Shown here in pieces: positions 35,901 through 44,506 of a stretch of 64,000 nucleotides of DNA. A program made the translations under genes and the position numbers. The notes under the pieces were generated by a model. That model saw nothing but the letters and a program-made list of their open reading frames with translations, did not search any database and had not been told where the DNA came from. How positions within the stretch are numbered: position 1 is the first letter of the stretch; each line of letters starts with the position of its first letter. Source of the stretch: Paracoccaceae bacterium (lineage in GTDB: Bacteria; Pseudomonadota; Alphaproteobacteria; Rhodobacterales; Rhodobacteraceae); contig JAKVCO010000008.1 of assembly GCA_022448245.1 (NCBI GenBank), positions 96,311-160,310 of the forward strand, in the 5' to 3' direction.

Positions 35901-37598
35901 CGTCACGAGGCCGGGACCAAGGTCGATCCCGGCGGACGCATCGCCGCCATCTCCAGTGATCAAATCGTCGCCTGAACCACCTTCGATGCTGTCGTCACCC
36001 AATCCACCCGTCAGCGTGACGTCTGCAGAGGTCGCACTCGCATCCGCGACATCGTCGCCCGTGCCGAGGGTAATCTCCTCAATCTCGGAGAAGATTGCGC
36101 TGGAGCCCCCATCGCTGATGGTGCCCGCCTCATCGCCGGTAAAGGTGACGGTGAGATCGCCTGTCACGGCGGAGGCATCGACCTCATCGCCGCCTGCGTC
36201 TTCGTCGAGCTCGCCCCCCACGATGGTGTCGTCACCAAAATTGTCGTTGAGGACGAAGGTATCGTCGCCGCCCTCGGCATCGGGCTCATGAGGTGCGCTT
36301 AGGCCGGAATAATTTTCCAGATCAACGGCCGCGCCCCCGGTATCGGGACCTGCCACCTGTGCTTCGAGCACATTACCGCCGTTGTTTTCGTAGAAAATGA
36401 TCTCGATCGTGTAGGTGCCCGGCGGCAGCTCAACCGTGCCAGTCTTGAGCACTGGCGCGTGGTGGCCGTCGTTGTTGACGACCGTCTCACCATCGATGAA
36501 GAGCTTTGAGCCGTCGTCGGAATTCACGCCGAAGGTGTAGGTTCCGCCCTCGGTAATGGTGATCTCGGTCGTGAACTTCAGCGCGTAATCGTTTGCCCTG
36601 TCATAATCTTGCGCGGCAATGGTTGTGCCATAGCCGGTTTCTGTAGGCTCCGCCTCATGGTCGCGCCCCCCATTCTCGGTGAAACCGGCAGCTTCGAGAT
36701 TGCGCGGATCGCCTCGAGGATCGAGGTCGTAATACTCATAGAGCCACGGGCCTGCGTCCGGCAGCGTCGTGCCCTGATCGCCCTCCATCAGGTCGGCACC
36801 GGTACCACCTTCGATCGTGTCATCCCCGACGCCTGCTGTGATCGTGTCGTCGCCCGCCCCGGCCTTGATCACGTCATCATCGCCGTCCGGGCCGTCAACA
36901 CGGTCTCCCTCAGGATCAGCGACGTAATCCGTATCGATGACATCAGCCCCTGCCGTGCCTTCGACGATCCCATCGGGGGGCGCGCCAGCACGCGCAGGGC
37001 CCTGATAACCGGACCATGTCTCGGACACGTCGACGTCGTTTGAATACCCGCCACCGGTGCCTTGGTTATAGGTGGCGTCTTGCACGAAGGCGTTCCACGT
37101 GGGCGTGTTGGAAATCGGATCAGGATCAACCAGCTCCAGGCTGACCCCGTCAGCGTAGGATCCTCCTGAGACAACGGCCCCGGCACCATCATCCAGGGTG
37201 GCATCGAAGGGCCGCGAGATCGTTGCCCCCACTGCCTGCCCGTCAATCGTCACATGACTTAGGACATAGTAGTGGCCGGAGGATGGGTCCTGCACGACGA
37301 CGGAGTAATCCGTCTCAACCCGACTACCGGCATCATAGGTAACGTTATCGATCGTGACCGGGGCGCTCAGCGTATTGCCGATATCGGCAGGCGACGCTGC
37401 GCCCGCGTTGAAATCATCCTCCAGCACATCCTGATCAATCGTCAGCGTCTGGGAGGCACTGATAGTGCCGGACCAAGTGCTGCCTATCGTGGCGAGGCCA
37501 CCATCGTTGAATTCACCTGTTCCGGCCGATCCGGAATGCATGATCTGCGTGGGGTCATCGGTATTTCCGAGTGAAATCAGCGCAAAGGAAAACGCCAT
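32940..37598 (-). CDS. Giant RTX protein with PA14, propeller-like and Hint domains
   Basis: A 1552-residue acidic protein starting MAFSFALISLGNTDDPTQIM after GGAGGG. Order of parts: a unique N-terminal beta region (to about 195); RTX-type nonapeptides (GAGDDTITAG); a PA14 carbohydrate-binding domain (about 290-440, GTYTFGVNSDDGSKLFIDGE); more RTX; a beta-propeller-like region (TPEGGLIGIPWASGETGVYS); a cadherin-type stretch; RTX; and a C-terminal Hint domain beginning at Cys near residue 1357 (CFTPGTVIKT). No signal peptide is present, as expected for type I secretion, but no exporter is in the window. Hint-type domains self-cleave at the initial Cys. It is likely a secreted surface or adhesion protein. 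Confidence 0.86.
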   Translation of the reverse strand: MAFSFALISLGNTDDPTQIMHSGSAGTGEFNDGGLATIGSTWSGTISASQTLTIDQDVLEDDFNAGAASPADIGNTLSAPVTIDNVTYDAGSRVETDYSVVVQDPSSGHYYVLSHVTIDGQAVGATISRPFDATLDDGAGAVVSGGSYADGVSLELVDPDPISNTPTWNAFVQDATYNQGTGGGYSNDVDVSETWSGYQGPARAGAPPDGIVEGTAGADVIDTDYVADPEGDRVDGPDGDDDVIKAGAGDDTITAGVGDDTIEGGTGADLMEGDQGTTLPDAGPWLYEYYDLDPRGDPRNLEAAGFTENGGRDHEAEPTETGYGTTIAAQDYDRANDYALKFTTEITITEGGTYTFGVNSDDGSKLFIDGETVVNNDGHHAPVLKTGTVELPPGTYTIEIIFYENNGGNVLEAQVAGPDTGGAAVDLENYSGLSAPHEPDAEGGDDTFVLNDNFGDDTIVGGELDEDAGGDEVDASAVTGDLTVTFTGDEAGTISDGGSSAIFSEIEEITLGTGDDVADASATSADVTLTGGLGDDSIEGGSGDDLITGDGGDASAGIDLGPGLVTTGLLYSVTSDGQLRVYDPETDSEQTIQTGLQTYGDIAVTPEGGLIGIPWASGETGVYSINPDTGEETLITDAISPGYHASLATNSGGDLFYSTGSTLQVLPVNADGSFGAEETLGALPSGTTDIVFADDETIFALARGTVYKITLDFDDTIQSTEDLGQINGQTDTWGIAIEDGELFAFEGSGEIHATPLDAEPLDWSLQPGSTNGNAWVYGAAGAGDQTGAIDLPADDTLVGGSGDDTIIGGEGDDVIDAASATDGDDAGSGADVVEGGDDADTISADGGDIVDGGSGGYDSDTLIADGVTGITDLEPDLNGNGWNGIVTFDDGSTLSFTEIEFFEVNGEVVDPAAAPSVDLDFEGGSAPDGSADFADTFTEGEAPSEIASATSLVNAGASGAAEIAITPTSAFPDGAGEVLTVSGTDGSVATIPLDGSNPGAQSVSFDGVEFSVSVSGGAVVITPADGTPVSDEIAELVLEATAYENSENLVDGVSGSDRTFEVTVTNGFGAESAPAVSTITVVGVSDGIVSGTAGADLIDAAYEDDPDGDMVDADDAVLAGDAGDMDVIEAGGGDDTVFSGADDDEVSGGAGDDLISGGAGADILGGDGGDDTFVLESGFGADTITGGETDEVAGGDEIDASSLADDVTVTFTGDEAGTLAAGSDTAAFEAIEAITTGSGEDVVDAAAATSSVTIETGEGADDITLGLGADSVDGGDDADTFSAGAGGFVGDNVDGGSGGDDQDTLDLTGTVPEGGRLEINQTPSADGTGFDGTVSYFNADGSPAGTLTFTDMESVVPCFTPGTVIKTFRGEIDVQSLKVGDRVLTRDNGFQPIRWIGRRDLTRADLRQRPQFNPIEIEAGALQPGQPERAMRVSPQHRMLIEGASAQMLFGSDEVLVAARHMTCVAGIRRVKPEAVTYIHLLFDHHEIVQADGAWSESFQPGHHSLAGMDSATREEIFTLFPELMKVGSAARVYPAARPTVQGREAPLLFLS

Positions 37599-37847
37599 CA
37601 GCCTGCCCTCCGCCCGAGATGCGGCGCGATCGCCGTTGCGCACTCCACCCCTGAGAAGGTCACCACCCTCACCCGCTCAAAACTCATCACGTATCCACCT
37701 TTGCCTACGCCGATCGCCGCCCTTCCTCGGAGCGGTGCCGCGCCTGTGTCGGCGATGGATGTTTAGATTTTGGAAATGACAGCCGCAAAATCCGTCAAAT
37801 TTGAGCGATGAGATCAGGCACTTTCGTGCATGCGATTGCCAAGACCT
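37599..37847. other. Upstream region of the first RTX/Hint gene
   Basis: No gene is seen. This A+T-richer stretch should hold the promoter of the RTX/Hint gene on the minus strand. No operator with clear symmetry was found. Confidence 0.35.
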
Positions 37848-37901
37848 GAAAAAGTACAAAGCCCGAAACCAGCGCACCACACGGTCCGGTTCCGGGCTTT
37901 G
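37848..37901 (-). terminator. Rho-independent terminator after the second RTX/Hint gene
   Basis: CAAAGCCCG (37857-37865) pairs with CGGGCTTTG (37893-37901), with AACC/GGTT extending the stem after a one-base offset. On the minus strand the stem is followed by TACTTTTTC. Position, 110 bases beyond the second RTX/Hint gene, fits its terminator. Confidence 0.65.
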
Positions 37902-38011
37902 ATGCCACAACGCGCCCCCAGTGATGCGTTGATGGCTATTCGTAGCTAACTAACCAGTCCCGGAACGGGCGGCAGAGACTGCCGCTGGTAAAGTCCGGGA
38001 TGCTGCTAAGT

Positions 38012-41000
38012 TTAGCGCGCGACGAGAAGGCTCGCTTCGTGACGCTTTAGCGCTTTACGTGCGGAGACGTAGTCCTTCAGACCTGCATGTGTGGCGAGTT
38101 CGGGGAAGAGCGCGAGGATCTCCTTGCGCGCTGCTCCGTCCATGCCAGCAAGCGTGTAGTCGCCCGGCTGGAACGTTTCCGTCCATGCGCCGCCAGACAG
38201 GACCACCTCGTGCTTTTCGCACATGAAGTGGACGTAGGTCGTATCGACGTCACCCATCCGCGTGATGCCTTTCATGCCCACCAGATGCTTGGCTGCCACG
38301 AGGACCTCACGCTCTTCGAAGTAGAGCTGCGTGCGGTCGTTGGCGAGGAGCACACGATGCTGCGGCGAGACCATCATGTCTCGCTCAGGCAGGTTTGGCC
38401 CGAGGGCACCTGCCTTGATCATGACAGGACGCAGATCCTGAGCTGCGGCCACTTCAGCCGAGGACAGATCACGGGCGCCGGTCCACGCGATCTCTTGGAT
38501 GCCGTTGTCGCGCGTCATGACCTTGTCGCCCGGACGCAGCGTCTCAACGGCCATTTCACCTTTCGGGGTCGCGATGGTCGTGCCTGGCGTGAAGCAGACG
38601 ATGACTTTCTCGATCTCGGTGAATTCGAGCGTGCCGAGCAGGTTGTCGTCGCCGTAGAAGTACTCAACGAAGCCATTGACGCCGTTGCCGTTGCTGTCGG
38701 GCCCGGTCTCCGTCACTGCAAGGCGGCCACCCTCGGTGACAGTGCCACGCAGATCGAGCGTGTCGTGGTCAACGCCACCAGCGCCACCGTCGACCGTGTC
38801 ACCGATGAAGGAGCCTGCGCCGTCGTCGTCAGTCTGGAACGTGTCCTGATCCGCGCCGCCGGAGAGGTTATCTTCGCCTTCGCCACCTTCGATCGTGTCG
38901 TCGCCCGCGCCACCGCGGATCACGTCGTCGTCGACGCCACCGTTGATGAAGTCGTCGCCGTCGCCGCCTTCGAGCGTGTCGTCATCGTCCTGACCGAGAA
39001 TGACGTCATTGCCGGCGCCACCGTCGACGAAGTCCTTGCCGTTCTCGGGCTGCAGATCGCCTGCGTCGTCAGGGATATCGAGGTTGTCTGGCAAACCCAG
39101 CGCCGGGTCGATGCCCGCGAAGATCGTGTCGTTACCTTCACCGCCGAGGATGGAGTCAGACCCTTCGCCGCCAACGATACGGTCATCGCCTTCACCTGCG
39201 TCGATCGTGTCCTTGTCGAAGCCGCCGTCGATCACGTCGTCGCCAGTGCCACCGGTGATCAGGTCATCATCGTCGCCGGTGAAGATCGTGTCATTGCCGG
39301 AGCCACCGTCCACGGTGTCCTTGTCGTTGTCAGGATCGCTGTCGCCCGGGAAGAGACCCGGATAGCCGAGGTCTGGTTTGCCCTTCGGACCGGAGATGAT
39401 CAGATCATCGCCCTGCTCACCATCGATGGAGTCGTTGCCGTCGCCACCGGTGACCGTGTCGCCGCGGGAGCCCGCAGTGATCGTGTCATCGCCTGCGCCG
39501 CCGTCGATGACGTCGACATTGTTGCCGCCTGCGATATGGTCATCGCCGCCCTGACCGTCGATGGTGTCATCGCCGCCGCCGCCAACGAGCTTGTCGTCGC
39601 CGTCACCGCCGAGAATCTCGTCATCGCCAGAGAAGCCGTCGATCGTGTCGTTGCCGTCACCACCGTGGAGCAGATCTCCATCTTGGCCGCCGATCAGGCT
39701 GTCATTGCCGTCGCCGCCGATCAGGCTGTCATTGCCGTCCTGACCGAAGAGCGTGTCGTCGCCGTCGGCGCCATCGATGAGGTCGTTACCCTGATTGCCG
39801 CCGATGCTGTCGTTGCCATCTTCGCCGAAGATTTCGTCGTCACCTGCGCCGCCGTGGATCTCGTCATCGCCTTCGCCAGCGAAGACAGTGTCGTCGCCGT
39901 CGCCTGCGCGGATGATGTCATCCTGGGGGGCTTCGCCCGGCAGGAGTGCGTCGTCGTTGTCAACGAAGTCACCATTCGGGTCACCGTCATAGTCGACGTC
40001 GATCAGGTCATCGCCATCGGTGCCGTCGACATAGCCGTCCGGGGTCGGCTCTGGATCGCCGATGATCGTTTCGATCTCGGTGAAGACGAAGCGGCTTATC
40101 TCGTTGCCCTCGTCGTCGAGCAGCACAACCGTGCCGTCCTGGCCATTGCCATTTGAGTCAGGGCGCAAGTCCTCGAGTCGGAATTTGCCAACGCCGGAGA
40201 GGTCCAGCGTGTCGTGATCATCACCACCGGCGCCGCCGTCGATCTCGTCACCATGGGTGCCGCCGAGGATCGTGTCACGTCCGCCGGCGCCTTTGATCAG
40301 GTCTGCGCCTGCGCCGCCGTCGAGGAGGTCATTGCCGTCACCACCGTCGAGAAGATCGTTGCCGCCGTCGCCGTGGATCGTGTCGTTGCCGCCTTCACCG
40401 AAGACCGTGTCGTCACCGCTGCCAGCGTGGATGAGGTCATTGCCAGGCGCGCCTTTGACGGCTTCCAGCACACCGTGCTCCACCAGAAGGCCCGAACCAT
40501 TGGGCGACAGCATCACGTCGATGACGACATCGTTGAAGTCTCCGTCGCCGAGGCCCGCGAGGTCCTCGAAGTTCAGACGTGCCGTGTCATCAGAAATCAT
40601 CGTGCCCTGAGCGTTCACGCTGTCGGAGGCAAAGGTGCCTTCGGGGCTGGTGATGGAGACGCGCAGGTCCTGGTCTGCGTCGAGCTCGACCGTCCAGGAA
40701 TTGCCGATGTTGGCGTCATAGCTTGGCGTCAGCGTCACGGTGTCCGCAACCGTGCCGTCGGCATTCACAATCTCGATGATCAGCGCGCCGTCGTAGTCGC
40801 CGTTCTGGCTGACCAGCGTGACCACCTGCGTGGAGGATGCGACGCCGTGGCCGTCATCACCAAAGATCAGGTCGTGGCCGTTGTTGCCTTCAAGTGTGTC
40901 GTTGCCCGCCCCGCCCAGCATCGTGTCGTTGCCGGAGCCGCCCTTGAGCATGTCGTGACCTGCGCCACCGCTCAGCTCGTCATTGCCGGCCTCACCGAAG

Positions 41001-41824
41001 AGCTTGTCATTGCCCGTGCCACCAAAGAGCGTGTCGTCACCGTCCTGGCCGTGCATCCAGTCGTTGCCGGCCTGGCCTTTGACCAGGTCGTTGTCGTCAC
41101 CGGCCCAGATTTCTTCATTGCCGCCGCCGCCAAAGATCTGGTCGTCGCCCGCGCCGGAGATTATCGTGTCGTTGCCGTCGCCCGCTTTGATGATGTCGTC
41201 GTTGGCCGCTTCGCCGGGCAGGATCGCGTCTCCCGCGTCCACACGGTCGCCATCGGGATCGCCCAGATAGTTTACATCGATGCGGTCGCCGCCATCGGTG
41301 CCTTCGACGATACCGTCGAGAGCGACCACAGGCTCCATCGCGTATTTGAGATCGTCGATCGCGCCCGAGCCCTTGAGCGTCACAACCATCGCGGACACGT
41401 CACCCACGTGGAAGTTCGCGATCACCTGCTCGTTGTCGCCGCCGGGCTTGACCCAGATCGACTTGATGCAGTTGCCATGCTCGTCAAAGAAGCTGATCTT
41501 GGCGCCTTCCTCGATGTCGAGGAAGGTGAGAGACGTGACTTCAGCAGGGTTATCAAACTTGAAGAGGAACTTGCCGCCATGTGCCTCATCATCAGGATCG
41601 ATTGAATCGCCATCCTCCGAGATGATGAGCACATTGCCCAGGTTGTCCGTTTCAAGATCATGGTCGCCGCCCGTAGGATTGGCGGTGTCGAAGATCATCG
41701 CCTCCTTGGGATGATGACCCAGCGTATACGCCGAAACTTCCAGACCCTGAGCCTTAAGCTCATCGTCGATTACCGTGCCCGCTTGGAACTCGTTAAAATC
41801 GGTGTGGAAGTTCTGCTTCGTCAT
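38012..41824 (-). CDS. RTX repeat protein with C-terminal Hint domain
   Basis: A 1270-residue, very acidic protein starting MTKQNFHTDFNEFQAGTVID after GGAGAGAG. The N-terminal about 170 residues form a beta-sandwich-like domain (GKFLFKFDNPAEVTSLTFLD). Then come dozens of Ca2+-binding nonapeptides (GGAGNDTLEGNNGHD type) interrupted by a small beta domain at about 325-430. The C-terminal Hint domain starts at Cys near residue 1076 (CFTPGTTIATPKGEMAVETL) and is closely related to that of the neighbouring giant protein. There is no Sec signal, and C-terminal secretion through a type I exporter is typical. It is transcribed toward its paralogue and is likely an extracellular, Ca2+-folded adhesin or matrix protein. 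Confidence 0.88.
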   Translation of the reverse strand: MTKQNFHTDFNEFQAGTVIDDELKAQGLEVSAYTLGHHPKEAMIFDTANPTGGDHDLETDNLGNVLIISEDGDSIDPDDEAHGGKFLFKFDNPAEVTSLTFLDIEEGAKISFFDEHGNCIKSIWVKPGGDNEQVIANFHVGDVSAMVVTLKGSGAIDDLKYAMEPVVALDGIVEGTDGGDRIDVNYLGDPDGDRVDAGDAILPGEAANDDIIKAGDGNDTIISGAGDDQIFGGGGNEEIWAGDDNDLVKGQAGNDWMHGQDGDDTLFGGTGNDKLFGEAGNDELSGGAGHDMLKGGSGNDTMLGGAGNDTLEGNNGHDLIFGDDGHGVASSTQVVTLVSQNGDYDGALIIEIVNADGTVADTVTLTPSYDANIGNSWTVELDADQDLRVSITSPEGTFASDSVNAQGTMISDDTARLNFEDLAGLGDGDFNDVVIDVMLSPNGSGLLVEHGVLEAVKGAPGNDLIHAGSGDDTVFGEGGNDTIHGDGGNDLLDGGDGNDLLDGGAGADLIKGAGGRDTILGGTHGDEIDGGAGGDDHDTLDLSGVGKFRLEDLRPDSNGNGQDGTVVLLDDEGNEISRFVFTEIETIIGDPEPTPDGYVDGTDGDDLIDVDYDGDPNGDFVDNDDALLPGEAPQDDIIRAGDGDDTVFAGEGDDEIHGGAGDDEIFGEDGNDSIGGNQGNDLIDGADGDDTLFGQDGNDSLIGGDGNDSLIGGQDGDLLHGGDGNDTIDGFSGDDEILGGDGDDKLVGGGGDDTIDGQGGDDHIAGGNNVDVIDGGAGDDTITAGSRGDTVTGGDGNDSIDGEQGDDLIISGPKGKPDLGYPGLFPGDSDPDNDKDTVDGGSGNDTIFTGDDDDLITGGTGDDVIDGGFDKDTIDAGEGDDRIVGGEGSDSILGGEGNDTIFAGIDPALGLPDNLDIPDDAGDLQPENGKDFVDGGAGNDVILGQDDDDTLEGGDGDDFINGGVDDDVIRGGAGDDTIEGGEGEDNLSGGADQDTFQTDDDGAGSFIGDTVDGGAGGVDHDTLDLRGTVTEGGRLAVTETGPDSNGNGVNGFVEYFYGDDNLLGTLEFTEIEKVIVCFTPGTTIATPKGEMAVETLRPGDKVMTRDNGIQEIAWTGARDLSSAEVAAAQDLRPVMIKAGALGPNLPERDMMVSPQHRVLLANDRTQLYFEEREVLVAAKHLVGMKGITRMGDVDTTYVHFMCEKHEVVLSGGAWTETFQPGDYTLAGMDGAARKEILALFPELATHAGLKDYVSARKALKRHEASLLVAR

Positions 41825-42706
41825 CGCACTCTCTCCTTACACTCGAGCCGACCGGGCGCCATCCGTCGGCCCAAGCTCGTAACCATTACACTCTTCAAAG
41901 ACTGGAAAGACCGGCTGCATGCGTGCGGAAGACGCGAGCGCCCCCTCTACAAACCTGACGATGTCATACACTTATTCACCTGTCACATCCTCACACGACC
42001 ACATCCGCCCTCTCACCCACGAGAGATGCCTCCCCTGATGCGATCACGCACAGTGTTCGGCTGAGTGTCGCTCGATGCTCAGGCGTGACGCGATCCCACC
42101 TCGCGCTGCACTTGAGACGCGTCGCGTCCGTGGTGCTCACCCTATGCATCACGACGTGGCAGCGTCATGACCTGTGTGCGACCGCCCCCACGGTCTGCAA
42201 CCCTCGCCCCCAAAAGGGGGCTGGACCGTGATACCCACGCTTGATCCGGCAACAAAGGGTAAAATGAGGCAAAAATGCGTGTAAATTGCCCCAAAGCGGG
42301 TGTTTTCGGCGTTACCAGAGGCGCAATTGTGTCTCGTTTGAGGTAAAATTTACCACCTTTCCGCCACATTCGGGGGCCGAAAAACCGCAGATTACCGGCG
42401 TTTGATCCTGACTCCCGGTACAATTCTGGGCGGCCAAGCGGGATTGCAGCGCGGTTCGTTTCCAATTCGTACCAGAATGGCATTCGGACATCTTGGACCG
42501 GCGACGGGCACCAGCACGCGAACGCGATTGTCTCGCAGTCTTCCACGTCATCGCGGCCCTCGCGTGAATTGTGCACGCTCAAGCGACAGTCACCCGGACG
42601 AATCAACCCAGACGCACAGCGGCAGGAATATCCATTCTGGTACTCTCCCCGACGCGCCCTGCCCTCTGGTCTTGCCCAGCCTTCCGCCTTGCGGCACATC
42701 TCGCCC
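41825..42706. other. 880-base intergenic region with regulatory-looking repeats
   Basis: No convincing gene is present. Seen within it: a two-tier hairpin (42189-42230: CACGGTC/GACCGTG outside, CCCCC-AAAA-GGGGG inside), a palindrome GGTAAAATTTACC (42342-42354), and CCAGAATGG-type elements at 42469-42480 and 42632-42643. The first 50 bases hold the promoter side of the RTX/Hint gene; the last 300 bases precede the P450 gene. Confidence 0.5.
42469..42643. repeat. 12-base inverted repeat upstream of the P450 gene
   Basis: GTACCAGAATGG at 42469-42480 recurs exactly as its reverse complement CCATTCTGGTAC at 42632-42643, 64 bases before the P450 start. A weaker relative, GGTACAATTCTGGG, is at 42417-42430. 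The core CCAnnnTGG is itself symmetric. This is a candidate set of operators for an unidentified regulator. Confidence 0.45.
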
Positions 42707-43861
42707 ATGGAGATTTTCCGCCAAGACCCGACCGATCCCGACTTCGTTCAGAACCCCTATCCCGCCTATGACCGCGCGCGTGCACAGGCAGGCGTTGTGT
42801 GGTGGGAAGACTATGGCATGGCGGCCGCCGTCAGCCACGGGGCGGTCTCTGCGGTCCTGAAATCGCGCAACATGGGGCGGGTACCGCTGGAGCCGGTTCC
42901 CGTTGCCCCTCACACCCGCGCTTTCTACGACATTGAATCCCATTCGATGCTGGAGCTTGAGCCACCACGGCATACGCGGCTCCGATCCCTCGTGCTGCGC
43001 GCATTTACGGGCCGCCGCATTCGGGAACTCGAACCCGAAATCCGCGCCCTCAGCGAGGAGCTGGTGGCGGCCCTGCCCACGGGCCGTGCCTTCAACCTGC
43101 TCACCGAATTCGCCCAACCACTGCCTGTGCGTATCATCGCGCGGCTCCTGGGCGTCCCGGAAGAGATGGCGCCAGAGCTCCTCGCGTGGTCGAATCGCAT
43201 GGTGGCCATGTACCAAAGCGCCCGTTCCCGCGAAGTGGAAGACACCGCCAACCAAGCGGCATCCGAATTCGCAGACTTCCTGCGCGGCTATATCGAGCAG
43301 CGCCGCTCCCGCCCCGCCGACGATCTAATCACCCATCTCATTACCGCCGAGGAAGAAGGTGAGAAGCTCTCCACAGATGAGCTGATCTCCACCTGCATCT
43401 TGCTGCTCAATGCGGGCCATGAGGCGACGGTGCACACCTTGGGCAACGGTGTAGCGGCGATGCTGAGCAATGGCGTGACGGACGTGACCGAGCCGCTGGT
43501 GGAAGAGATCATGCGCTATGACCCGCCGCTCCACCTTTTCACGCGCTGGGTCTACGAGGACACCGAAATCGAAGGCGTACCCCTGCCCCGTGGCACTCAG
43601 ATCGCCTGCCTTCTGGGTGCGGCCAACCGCGACCCAGCTGCCTATGACAACCCGCATGTCTTTGATCCATCGCGTGGCTCAAAGACCCACGTCGCCTTCG
43701 GCGCAGGTCTTCATTTCTGCGTAGGCGCCCCACTTGCACGGCTGGAGCTGCGGATCGGGCTGGAGGAGCTGATGCGTAATCCACCCAAGCTCGCCGAGGC
43801 GCCGCGCTACGGCGACACCTACCATTTCCACGGTCTCGAAGCGTTGATGGTGACGCGCTAG
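42707..43861 (+). CDS. Cytochrome P450
   Basis: A 384-residue soluble bacterial P450. The I-helix oxygen-activation motif is AGHEAT (236-241), the K-helix ExxR is EIMR (267-270), and the heme-binding loop is FGAGLHFCVGAPLAR with Cys338 as thiolate ligand. The start MEIFRQDPTD at 42707 gives the usual length (about 385-410); the frame is open upstream for 46 codons without a better site. A ferredoxin-NADP reductase lies 650 bases downstream and could be part of its electron supply, but no ferredoxin gene is adjacent. The substrate is unknown. Its stop shares CTAG with the convergent regulator gene. Confidence 0.94.
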   Translation: MEIFRQDPTDPDFVQNPYPAYDRARAQAGVVWWEDYGMAAAVSHGAVSAVLKSRNMGRVPLEPVPVAPHTRAFYDIESHSMLELEPPRHTRLRSLVLRAFTGRRIRELEPEIRALSEELVAALPTGRAFNLLTEFAQPLPVRIIARLLGVPEEMAPELLAWSNRMVAMYQSARSREVEDTANQAASEFADFLRGYIEQRRSRPADDLITHLITAEEEGEKLSTDELISTCILLLNAGHEATVHTLGNGVAAMLSNGVTDVTEPLVEEIMRYDPPLHLFTRWVYEDTEIEGVPLPRGTQIACLLGAANRDPAAYDNPHVFDPSRGSKTHVAFGAGLHFCVGAPLARLELRIGLEELMRNPPKLAEAPRYGDTYHFHGLEALMVTR

Positions 43862-44337
43862 AGCGGCAGCGCGGAGGTGGCCTTAAGCTCCTCCATGCTC
43901 AAAAGCGCAGTCACGTTGTAGACGCGCACTTCCGAGATCAGCGCCTGATAGAACGCATCATAGGCCCGCGCATTCTGCACGCGAACCTTGAGGATGTAAT
44001 CGATATCGCCCGCCAGACGGTGCGCTTCCTGCACCTCAGGGCGCGCCTGAAGCGTACGCAGGAACGCCTCCTGCCAGCTCGCCTCATGCTCGGACGTGCG
44101 GATCAAGACGAAAAAGCAGGCCTCGAACCCCAGCGCCTCGGCATCAAGCTCCACCACCTGGTTCTTCACGATGCCCGCCTCGCGCATCTTCTTGATGCGG
44201 TTCCAGACGGGTGTCTTGGACGAGCCCACAACGCGCGCGATCTCATCGAGCGAACGCGACGCATCCTGCTGAAGCTCGCTCAGGATCTTGCGGTCGAGCG
44301 CATCGATCCGAAGCTTGGGTTTTTCGTCGACAGCCAT
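43858..44337 (-). CDS. Lrp/AsnC family transcriptional regulator
   Basis: A 159-residue regulator starting MAVDEKPKLRIDALDRKILS with GGGGGAA upstream; a further ATG nine codons earlier lacks a site. The N-terminal winged helix-turn-helix has LDEIARVVGSSKTPVWNRIKKMREAGIV, quoted here as two parts: LDEIARVVGSSKTP and VWNRIKKM. The C-terminal RAM (ligand-binding) domain has AHRLAGDIDYILKVRVQNAR with the conserved Gly-Asp. Lrp-type proteins sense amino acids and act as octamers. Palindromes of type GAATATTC lie in its own promoter, consistent with autoregulation. Confidence 0.92.
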   Translation of the reverse strand: MAVDEKPKLRIDALDRKILSELQQDASRSLDEIARVVGSSKTPVWNRIKKMREAGIVKNQVVELDAEALGFEACFFVLIRTSEHEASWQEAFLRTLQARPEVQEAHRLAGDIDYILKVRVQNARAYDAFYQALISEVRVYNVTALLSMEELKATSALPL

Positions 44338-44420
44338 GGAATATTCCCCCAACTCGCCGCCCATCTAGAGAATACCCTTGTGCCTTAGCAAGACTTTGCA
44401 GCCGCAAGGCAGAATATTCT
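44338..44420. promoter_or_regulatory. GAATATTC palindromes in the lrp/fpr intergenic region
   Basis: GGAATATTCC (44338-44347, abutting the lrp start codon) and AGAATATTCT (44411-44420) are perfect 10-base palindromes with a common GAATATTC core, centres 73 bases (about seven helical turns) apart. This spacing suits a wrapping Lrp-family octamer that represses its own gene and may affect the divergent fpr gene. Assignment is by symmetry and position. Confidence 0.5.
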
Positions 44421-44506
44421 CCTACGCTTGACAGGCCCATGCTGCAGGCGCAAACGTTTGGGGTCGGCCATTATGCTGACCACGTACTATCGAGGCTTTC
44501 TCCATC

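Noticed and set aside
33330..37574. Several frames of 100-290 codons opposite the first RTX/Hint gene
   Set aside because: Same cause: antisense of repetitive acidic coding sequence, Ser/Pro-rich or Arg-rich products, no start signals.
38700..41200. Regular short repeats resembling a CRISPR or minisatellite
   Set aside because: The period is 27 bases in a coding frame (nonapeptide RTX repeats) with divergent copies and no constant repeat or spacer structure.
38087..41605. Very long open frames on the plus strand opposite the second RTX/Hint gene (689 and 463 codons)
   Set aside because: They are the complement of GGxGxD-repeat codons, which gives artificial Val/Ala/Asp-rich frames without ribosome-binding sites; the minus-strand gene explains the sequence.
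42142..42708. 188-codon minus-strand frame in the region upstream of P450
   Set aside because: Arg/Gly/Trp-rich product, no ribosome-binding site, and it crosses hairpins and repeats; treated as non-coding.
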